Part shown: positions 55,186 to 64,000 of the stretch, in pieces | How the letters are laid out: each line of letters starts with the position of its first letter | How positions within the stretch are numbered: position 1 is the stretch's first letter | Assembly: GCF_000004195.4 (NCBI RefSeq) | Contig: NC_030683.2 | Coordinates: 85,895,410 to 85,959,409 of the forward strand | Direction of reading: 5' to 3' | DNA from: Xenopus tropicalis | Lineage: Eukaryota > Chordata > Amphibia > Anura > Pipidae | Length of the DNA stretch: 64,000 bases | The notes under the pieces: generated by a model | Databases searched by the model: none | What the model was told of the DNA's origin: nothing | Seen by the model: only the letters and a program-made list of their open reading frames with translations | Translations under genes and position numbers: made by a program

Positions 55186-55340
55186 AAATTAAAAAAAAAT
55201 ATATATATTTATAGACAAAGAAAAGAGGTCCTCTGCACTCACTTGACTGAAACTACAACATGCAGCTGGAAAGTGAAAGATGTGTTCACCACTAAATTTT
55301 AAACCTTTAGAGAAGGGTGCAATAAGGCTGTGACTACAAA

Positions 55341-55342
<2 letters not shown>

Positions 55343-55374
<32 letters not shown>
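55343..55374. repeat. (TA)n microsatellite
   Basis: About 16 TA units. Further TA tracts lie near 55200-55210, 55513-55524 and 56058-56081. Confidence 0.95.
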
Positions 55375-55376
<2 letters not shown>

Positions 55377-56470
55377 TCCAATGACTTATTGCCTTATTTA
55401 CACACTTTTATTAGGAACATGCCCTGGTACTAACAGAATACAATGTATAATATAAGCAAGAGGGTCTTGCAAAAAAAGTCTCAATTTATTTAAAGATATT
55501 AAATGATATAAAATATATATATATGCAATGTAATTATATATGTGATTGTGCATTTTTTACTGGACATTCCTGACAGGAGAAAGTTACAATTTTTTTTGTA
55601 CAGCATTTTAGAAATTAAAACTAGTTGAACTCTGAGCAGTATGACCCTATTGCAATTTCTTGGTATTTGAACTGTGAAAAGAAGGCACTGACATTCAACT
55701 TTAATTTCCTTGTGGGAATGAACTTTTGGCACAATTACCTGGGTTTATAGGTCAGTTATGTCCATGACCTCATTTAAAGCATATTTCTCAATTTATCAGG
55801 AAAACTGAAATGTCTCTATGCCCATTTCAAAAACAGGTTTCTGTCTGGAATGTACTGAATTGTGTAGCATTATACTATATTGCCAAAGATCAATGATGCA
55901 AAGTATTTGCTGTGTGAAAGATTATAATATCCCTCCAGTCTGTGTAGTTAAACATATTAAACACTTATTTTGCATTGCATTGCATAAATAAATAAATAGT
56001 TTGCAGCACTGTTTTCATTCCTTTCTTCCTAAAGACATTTGGCTTTTTTTCCTCATTGATATATATATATATATATATATTAATGTAATCCAAAACTCAC
56101 CATGGCATAAAAGAAAAGTAATGCACTCACATGGTTTTTAAACCAAGCAATTGTTCTTGCCCTATCACTTGGCAGCTCCTGAGAATATAAATTGTTTCAA
56201 TGTATTGTACAGTAACGTTGTGCTCTATGAAAGCTTCTGCATGGCTAGGCAAAATTTCTGCTCCGCTTGCACAGGAATGACATCTTATTGGTGCCTGATG
56301 TGGACTCAATACAGATAGTATTTTCCCTTTGACAATAAATACAAAAATAAAGAAATGAAAATATAAACTCATTTCATCACATTAATAAATACATCTAGAG
56401 GACATATACTGTATTTTTAAAGAAAAAAATTGACTTTTGCCCCCCCTCCAAAAAGAAACAGACATAAAGG
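55375..56470. other. Intergenic, TA tracts only
   Basis: No gene supported. Contains the (TA)n run at 56058-56081. Confidence 0.45.
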
Positions 56471-56656
56471 TTCAGTTTAGTCATTTTTATTTGTAATAGC
56501 TTATCTTAATTTTCTTGCCATCTCCTATTCTCCTAAACTACTACCTGGTTGCTAAGATAAGTAAGCCCTATCAACCAGATAGCAGTTAAAATGTGAAGCC
56601 TGACAGTTGTAGCAAAAATTTCAATATTTGAAAACTACCCCTGAACTACCCCTTAA
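56471..56656 (+). mobile_element. T2-like MITE remnant
   Basis: GGTTCAGTTTAGTCATTTTT, CTACTACCTGGTTGCTAAG and AACTACCCCTTAA match the 36209-36605 family; the interior is shortened and the left terminus is lost. Confidence 0.55.
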
Positions 56657-56659
56657 ATA

Positions 56660-56890
56660 CCCTTTATTAATATAGTGCCAACATGTTACCAGCACTCAGT
56701 TTACAGTCTAAGGTCATGTTCACCTAACATACAGTACATGCACTAGGTCTAGTTTCTTTAGAACCCAATACTAATACATATTGCCTAAATATTTTGTGGA
56801 AACCAGTGCACACAGGAAGGACATACAAACACAGCGTAAACAATATGCTGGTTAGAACTGACATCAGTGGTAATGCTGCCTTTTCTGCTG
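56660..56890 (-). repeat. Dispersed repeat, reverse relative of 24905-25068
   Basis: TTATTAATATAGTGCCAACA with TGTTACCAGCACTC is the complement of the tail at 25020-25060 in decayed form. Downstream words (GTGGAAACCAGTGCACACAG, GTGGTAATGCTGCC) belong to the same family as I recall it. Confidence 0.4.
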
Positions 56891-59799
56891 AAAGTGTCCA
56901 TATCCTTGCACCTATTATTAGTTGACTATAAATTCACAGAATGTGCCCCCTACCGTTCCAAAGTAGGTGGTCAAAACTACAAGAAAAAAATCCTCACTCA
57001 CTCCTACTTATGCAAAGTTACTCAACATGCTGTTATCTAATATTACTGTGAAGTTGTTTTGGCTAAAAATTGTAGATAGTAGTGCTTCCAATTCAATTCA
57101 CAGGAACAAAGAACAATGAGCTAGCTGAACAGAACATGCAAGGTCCTTTTTAGAGTATTCTCTTGTGACAATTGAGTCATGGGCACTTGAGAACTAGGAG
57201 TTAGTGTTAGAAGAGGACATAAACATTTCTGGACAACTTCCTAGCATTTTCCAACATATTGAATGTAAAATATTCTGGGTTCTGTATTCAATGTCAGCGC
57301 TCAATGTTGTAAAGTGTTCTCCAGGGTGAGCAGCCCACTAGATGCAGCAGAATCCTCTGAAGTTGATCTGGCCTCCTCTGTAAACTCCACCTTATAATGC
57401 TATATAATCATGTTTGTTATTAGATTACAGGGTCCAGCAACAGTGGAGAAAGTCATGGTTTAGCAACAGCATTTACATACCTTTAATAAATCAGTTTGAG
57501 GCGTGAAATAGTTCCAAACATAACCGAGAAATGGCTTTAGCATTTCCTTATTGGCAACAGATTTAGGTTTTTTTTATATGGGTGTATATGGATAAGCTGT
57601 AACCTACATCTCTTCTCTGATGACGGGTCTTCAACAAGGCCAACATATCAGAATGCACCAACTTACGCAAATTGTATGTGATTGTTGTCCTGAGGAACAT
57701 CAGGTTTCTTCTTTATGCTTGTTTTTCTTGTTTGGTAATTCAGTTTCTGTGTTTTGGCTTTTATACTATAATTTTATATTGTGTTTAGTTTATCACTCTG
57801 AACCCAATGTGTTATCAGAAAAGAGGGATGATTAATAGGTTTTGACAACAAACGTGTTCTGACTGAGCAGCATTCTTTTTGCATGAAAATGTTGACAGTC
57901 ACATTTTATTAACTGGAGCTGAAAGATACACTGATTCCATCTGGTTTTCCCAGATGTAAAAAACTTTCAGAAAGTTACCCTACCAAAAACAAAACAAAAC
58001 TATTTAAACCATGAATACGAGAGCTGACTGTATAATAATATAATCACTGTTAAAATGGGACTTAGAGAAATCAAATGTAAGGGGAAACTGTCAGCAATAT
58101 TTCAGGTTTAAGCAATGGTGAATGGTCACGATATGTAGCTTTCATTTTTCTTGAGTGAGTGCAGTGTGTGGGGGCAAAGTTGTCTTTTGAGGGAGGCAAC
58201 TAAATGGATCAATCAGTTGCCACACAGAGGAAAAATAGCAACAGGGGTTTTTATCAATAATGACATTGATTTTTGTCTGCCCCTGGGGTGTTCCACGTTC
58301 TGCACCTATTTTAATGATACTGACAACGGGTTGGGAAAAAGTTTGGTAACATATACAGCCATTGTGGGGGAAAATTTGCACAACTTTGGAAGTGATGCCT
58401 AAATCTCTCCACAGGACATCAGGTTTCTTAGTATTGCTTTATGTTAATGTTTTATTATTCTTTGACAGGCACCAGTGTATCAATTTGGCTAATTAGTGAT
58501 TTTTTAAAATACTGGGCCAGACAGAGAATTGCAGTTGAAAGACAAACAGGGTAATGTTAAAAAATATCTACACATCTAGTAACCCATTGAAAACAATCAG
58601 TTGTTTTCAAGCAGCTGACCAGTAAATGCTACCTGATGATTGGTTGCTATTTAGTACTAGACAAGTACTAAACTTGAGACCATTTATTACATTACCCCTG
58701 AATAGGTCTCATTTCCAAAGGAGCTTGTTAGATGTGTAAAGTGTCATTTTTATTAAAAACCAAGACCATTTTGAGCTGCAACCACACACACAACTCCCAG
58801 AATGTGTTATGCCTTAATACAGTGTGCTACTGGGCTTTCCTGAAGATGAAATTGTTTAAGCTAACCTTGTTTGAGGTATGGACTTCCAAGTTGTATGTTA
58901 ACACTGATGTTGAATATTGCATTAGGGGAAAATTATATGGATGCTATTTCTTAAATTGAGTCAGTGAGTCAAGAAACTTGATTAACAGGGTTAGACTTAT
59001 GTTCCAAGACATAATAGTTGTATGGTCTGAGATGGTCCCCTGGCTAGTGTGGAGGTATGCATGTGACAAAGCAGCCATTAAAAGAAGCGGGTCTTGAAGA
59101 GGGTCAAGTGATCATGGCCCTGGTGGTTTGAGTCTGAGCCTCTGGGGTGATCTTAGTGTGTAGCTGGCAAGAATGTGGGTCTCTGAGTAGGCCTGGGGTT
59201 CCTTGTAGAAATGAATAAGCCAGTAGAACAGAAAGGGACTTTGCTGAGGGAACTGTGCATGTGCACAATAATAGGGAGAGAGCTAGTTATTATTTGCAGC
59301 AACATTAGTGCAGATGCTTAAGGTACACAAGTTGCAAGCACTGGAAGGATCGAATAAAAGAAAAACAAGTTAAAAAAAGGCTGTTATTCAGATATCTTAA
59401 GAAAGTCTTTAAAAAAGTATGTGCTAATACTAAAGTAGGTACAGAGGAACCATAAACTAGAAACATTTTTAAAAAAAAGCTGATATAGCATGCACACACA
59501 AACACATCCATCAGCATGAAGTACACAATGTCAAGCAGTCTGAGAAACTTTACAAATATATTTTTGTGAAAACAAAATTGAATAACAATGAAACAGGCAT
59601 TTTGAAAGTGGCAAAAGAGCATTCTGAAACTGCTAAGGAGAAATGTCAGTGTGTAGGTGAAATGTATTGCCAGTAACAAAGATAGATTGAACATTTTTTC
59701 TAGCACTGAACATCTACTGAAACATATTTCAAAAGGTTTGGTTTTAGGAAAACAAATTGAAGAGTTTCTATGTAGGTTTATAGAGATGAACTTATCTGT
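56891..59799. other. Intergenic, no gene recognised
   Basis: Inspected on both strands. The 189-codon antisense frame at 59305-59874 is rich in Phe, Leu, Ser and Cys from T-rich codons and has no recognisable domain. ACCAGTAAATGCTACCTGAT and GATTGGTTGCTATTTAGTAC at 58618-58659 resemble a MITE core. Confidence 0.45.
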
Positions 59800-59965
59800 C
59801 CCATTTTGATTTGCTACATAATTTATGAAATGGCGAACATTTGCGAAAGGCATTGAAGTAAATTTTTTTGGCATTTTTTGGGGGCAGTTTTTTATTTTTG
59901 CAGTGACTTTTTCTGTGCAAAATACATTGGGTTCTATGGGTCAAAACATTTTACTCATCACTATG
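59800..59965. repeat. Fragment of a frog MITE interior
   Basis: GAAATGGCGAACATTTGCGA, TTTTTGGCATTTTTTGGGGG, AATACATTGGGTTCTATGGG and TTACTCATCAC are words of a common Xenopus repeat with GCGAA-type units. No ends were seen. Confidence 0.35.
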
Positions 59966-61357
59966 AAGTTTACATCATTTTTATAGTACAGTGACCTCAC
60001 TCATACCGCTTGTAGGCATGAGCCAATATTTTGCACGGTTTCATAGTTTGGTCAATGATGACATTTCTTGGGAATCCACACTACAATTTCTCTGTGTGAA
60101 ATCTGGTCTACTGTACATTACTAACCTCCTTGACCTGATCCAGCTCTGCACCTAGACAGGGCACAAGTGGTATGTGTATTGTAAATCTCTCTTCTTTGTT
60201 TGATACTATATACCCTCCTGAACTACTTACAGTGCAGAGGTATATCATTAGGACAACAAAATTGTGTTTACCTTGATGTGGTATGGTGGCTTATGTTCAT
60301 AAAGTTCTAACTATTTTAAAAAGGCATGCATTAGCACATAATTACTAATTAAACATAAGTACAAGGAATGTGCATTAATAAATCAACTTTATTTGTATGT
60401 TATGACGATCATTTGGCAAGGTCAGTTCTGATCTGTGCATGCACCAAGTTGATCTGACATTAAAAATTCCTGGGAAGATGGCATCCGCCCACTCTTCCAA
60501 AGACTACCCTGGACCCATGTAATCCCAGGCCTGGGGTATGTAGTAAGCAACTAAAGTCACTATGGGGGTGCCTAAAATAGGTATGTTTATATGTCCTTTT
60601 AAAATAGGGGTTGGCCTTGGAGATCTATTCCCTATAAAATCTACAGTGGGGGAGGACCAGTCTTTCAGATGCTTTGGTCAGGATATGCTTTTCCTAAGAA
60701 ATACACAGAAATTGCACAGAATCAATTTTTATTGCACAGTGCTACAGAATATATTGGCACTTTATACTAATAAAGCACAGGGATTGTGCACTGATCAATC
60801 CTTCTATTTTGGGCTAGGCTAGTCTCATTTCTATTATACTTTAGTGCTAGTAGGTGTTCTAATTCAATAATTATTTGGCATTAAAAACTAATCTTGGGAT
60901 GCCTTCTGATTAGAGCTAGGGGCAAAGACGTGTCAGTTTTTGGGAAGGTTTGTGTCCCATTTATTTTAGGTACAATAGAACATACAATAAATACACATGC
61001 CTGCTAAGTCAGGATGATAAAACATGGGTCCTCAGTATGAGCACCAAACATGAGAGAAAGTGTATTGCATTTGCATAGAAAGTACAATGTTATTGTAGAA
61101 GACAGTTACCCTTCACCTTGTTTGAATTCTAGAACAGTGTGTTCCATTTAGTAAATGTTTTTATAAGATCATTAACTTAGCCCAACAGTCAGGGTTCTAA
61201 GCAAGCAAAGTGTTGCCAAACTGACGCATCAATTCTATAACTGGTTGAGACAAATCTCAAGATCTGACTCACCAATCCTATGGATTTCATAGGTAAAGCC
61301 ATGCAAACTGTTTCTTTTCCTTCCAGATTTGGCTCAGCAAATAGGGGCACTTGGCAC
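59966..61357. other. Intergenic, no feature recognised
   Basis: Nothing beyond chance frames. Confidence 0.45.
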
Positions 61358-61360
61358 ATA

Positions 61361-61563
61361 GGGGCCCATTTATCAACATTCTCATTTTCATGGTTTTAGA
61401 GGTTTTTTAAACCACTGATAAACAAATTTATGAAAGGGCAGCTGCCATTGACGTCTGCATGACCTCAACAGCTTTTAGATGGAGTATTTTTACTTTCTGA
61501 TTAGTCGCAGTTTTAATGCATAAGTGGCGAAAAAATCCACATGACCTTTAGTAAATGAGCCCC
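61361..61563. mobile_element. Small MITE with GGGGCYCATTTAC ends
   Basis: A 203-bp element with ends GGGGCCCATTTATCAAC and, inverted, GGGGCTCATTTACTAAAGG, flanked by ATA at 61358-61360 and 61564-61566. Fold-back pairing is limited to the ends. Confidence 0.6.
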
Positions 61564-61566
61564 ATA

Positions 61567-62789
61567 GTCTCAACTCCTCTGCTCCTCCTGTGGCTATAAT
61601 GGTTTATCAAGAGGAGAGGGGAGAACTACCTTACCTGAAGTAGGTACATCATTTATTCTGGTAACCAACAAATAAAAAATATACTGGCTAAAAAAGTGGG
61701 TGTGTATTGATGGGGTTCTGCACGCGCTTTAATAATTTGTTCAATAAACTCTTCTGCAAAGTTTTAATTTGTAATTAGTTTTTCAACCTTCTCCTACCCT
61801 CAACAAACGATAAATGACCTCCTCATGGTTTTTAATTCCCAAGACTCTGTGCAAGATTTTTAATGGGAATAGCTTCAGTAATTAAACTTAACGATTTCTA
61901 GTAATTAAAATAAAAGAAAACAGAACAATTTGCTCAGTGTTTTTTTTTAAACTTTGTTCAGTGTTTATTTTGTAAAAAAAAATAAAATAAAAAGAGACTG
62001 TGAATGTGCTATTTGATAAGAGTCTCACCAAGTCTACAGGTCAACTCTCATAGGCTAATAGCAGAGTTAAGAGTTACTAACACCTTAAATTAAACAACTT
62101 TCTGATTCTTTTACAATACCTGTCTAATCCCCCATGTTACTCTAGGAGGGGGCTGCCATGTTTGTATAACAGTAGGCCGTTAGCATTAGAAGCTATAACT
62201 GACAGGTTGAGAAGGGACAGTCAGGTTGGCAAAACAGTCAGGTTTAAGAACTTCAAGTAACAATTACTTACAAAAGCAAAGAAGGTGATGTCTAAATTAA
62301 ATATTACATAATACAGTCACATATGCCCAATATGTGCAACATATATGGAATAGCCTTTCCACCACCAGAATAGCTGCTTCCCTGTCCTGCATTAGTAAGT
62401 GGTCCAGTTGCTTTGCTGTGGAATGGTATGACGCACAATAGAAAAAGAAGAAGCTACTGAGTAGAACACCAATTTACTGTAGCTTGTGTGTTGTTGAGAG
62501 CTGCATTTGCAGACACACTAATGATAAACAAGCACTTTAGCCAGAAACACATTTCTCCCATCCTGGTATGAATGTCAATATTCTGCCTTCTGCCTGTAGC
62601 TGAATTACAGCTTGTGTCAACCCAAGACGAATTGCTGTATAAGGTTGATATACAGCTTTCAGAACACTGCCAGTAGCTTATTTAGCATTTTGTGGTAGAA
62701 GACTGGCTCAGTGCTGTGTAAATCTGAGTAATCTTGGAGCTCCTAATCATATGACTGAAGGGCTCATTTACATGCAGATGCAGCGGGCA
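61567..62789. other. Intergenic, no feature recognised
   Basis: No supported gene or complete repeat. Confidence 0.45.
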
Positions 62790-63097
62790 ATATGGAACCT
62801 GTCACTTGGAAACGGAGGTTTTCAGATAAGGGGCCTTTCTTGGTTCTTTCTTTAATTTGGATTTCCATACTTTAAATCTACTAAAAAACATTCAAACATT
62901 AAATAAACCCAATAGGATTGTTTGGCCTCTAGTAAGCATTAATTATATCTTAGTTAGAATCATGTACAAGGTACTGTTTTATTATTACAGAAAAAAGGAA
63001 TATTTTTTAAAAATGTGAATTATTTGCTTTCAATTGAGTCTATGGGACATGGCCTTCCCATAATTTGGAGCTTTCTGGTTAACAGATCCTATACCTG
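62790..63097. mobile_element. CAGGTATGGG MITE, left end eroded
   Basis: GGTTTTCAGATAAGGGGCC, AAACCCAATAGGATTGTTTG and CAAGGTACTGTTTTATTATT mark the family; it ends GATCCTATACCTG with TA at 63098-63099. Confidence 0.75.
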
Positions 63098-63383
63098 TAC
63101 TTGGGCTTAACTGCAATCAGCCCTTCCTGTGTTCTGTTGTGAATTGAAAGCTGATGCACACATGGCACTGTGCAAACCCTGGATCTACTGTCACCTCCTG
63201 ACCAGGCTGTCACCTCTGATTCGATGCCCCCATTGTGCATGCAATGATGCATGGATTCTGGCAAAAATGGGGCATTGTGGGAAAAAAACATAGGGACTGA
63301 GTTCAAAATTGCACATTGCTCAGTGTGTCAGGGTAAGCGAATGCTCCTTTATAAGTGCTGCTGATGTATATAACTGTGTTATA

Positions 63384-64000
63384 CAGGTATGAGACCAGTT
63401 ATCCAGAATACTCGGAACCAGGGGTTTTCTGGATAAATGGTCTTTCCATAATTTGGATCTCCATACTTTATGTCTTTTAAAAAATATTGAAACATAAATT
63501 AAACCCAACTGGATTGTTTTGCCATTAATAAGCATTTATTTTATCTTAGTTAGGATGAAGGACAAGGTACAGGTATAGGATCCGTTATCCAGAAACTTGT
63601 CATCCAGAAAGTTCCAAATTACAGGAAGGTCATCTCCCATAGACACTATTATAAGCAAATAATTCTAATTTTTAAAAAGTATTTCCTTTTTCTCTGTAAT
63701 ATAAAAATAATACCTTCTACTTCTAAATACAATTAATCCTTATTGGATGCAGAACACTTCTATTATGTTTATTGCATTTTTAAATTATTTTTTAGTAGAC
63801 TTAAGGTATGGAGATCCAAATTACAGAAAGGTCCCTCATACGGAAAACCTAGAGTCCCGAGCTTTCTGAATAATGGGTCCCATACCTGTACTGTTTTATT
63901 ATTATTATATAAAAAAAGGATATCATTTGTAAAAATGTTAATTATTTGATTAAAATTGAGTCTTGGTTAGATAGCCTTTCCATAATTTGGATCTTTCTGG
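63384..64000. mobile_element. CAGGTATGGG MITE split by a younger copy, runs off window
   Basis: Starts after TA (63382-63383) with CAGGTATGAGACCAGTTATC. At GGACAAGGTA (63569) it is interrupted by a second copy and resumes at 63891 with CTGTTTTATTATTATTATA. Its right end is beyond the window. Confidence 0.8.
63570..63888. mobile_element. CAGGTATGGG MITE, nested, complete
   Basis: A 319-bp copy, CAGGTATAGGATCCGTTAT to GGGTCCCATACCTG, with TA on both sides (63568-63569 and 63889-63890). Removing it plus one TA restores the uninterrupted family sequence seen at about 62968-62987. Confidence 0.85.

Noticed and set aside
59305..59874. 189-codon antisense frame with hydrophobic stretches, possible membrane protein
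   Set aside because: Composition follows T-rich DNA (Phe, Leu, Ser, Cys). No domain, signal or splice context is recognisable, and its start lies in a repeat fragment.

Overview
The window looks like frog nuclear DNA, genus Xenopus and probably X. tropicalis. It is AT-rich, intron-containing vertebrate sequence, dense with Xenopus-type miniature transposons: T2/Kolobok-like elements with TTAA targets, Harbinger-like elements with TTA targets, hAT-like elements with 8-bp duplications, and TA-flanked elements with CAGGTATGGG ends. The species call is inferred from repeat content and the protein match; no search was run.

Only one host gene is supported. The 3' four-fifths of zw10 occupies 1-18345 on the + strand: twelve exons with consistent phases and GT-AG junctions, encoding 636 residues that match vertebrate ZW10 from about human residue 141 to the stop, then a short 3' UTR with AATAAA. 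The first exons lie upstream of the window. ZW10 acts in the RZZ kinetochore checkpoint complex and the NRZ tethering complex at the endoplasmic reticulum.

The remaining 45 kb (18.3-64 kb) holds no recognisable host gene and is built largely from mobile elements. The two most complete are a full-length L1 retrotransposon (48023-53752, both ORFs open, 15-bp target duplication) and a 1.6-kb Tc1 element (39508-41139) whose DD34E transposase is open except for one stop at codon 8. A short hAT element matching the SPIN family lies in the first zw10 intron shown.

Other features are a 13-bp minisatellite of 123 in-phase units (34203-35815) that creates three spurious long ORFs, a diverged tandem array (20.0-21.4 kb), a 99-bp perfect tandem duplication in the last zw10 intron, long fold-back elements, and nested insertions at 30.6 and 63.6 kb that reveal target-site duplications.

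I found no CRISPR array, operon, rRNA or tRNA gene, and no evidence of a new multi-gene system. The long ORFs outside zw10, the L1 and the Tc1 element are explained by repeats or chance.
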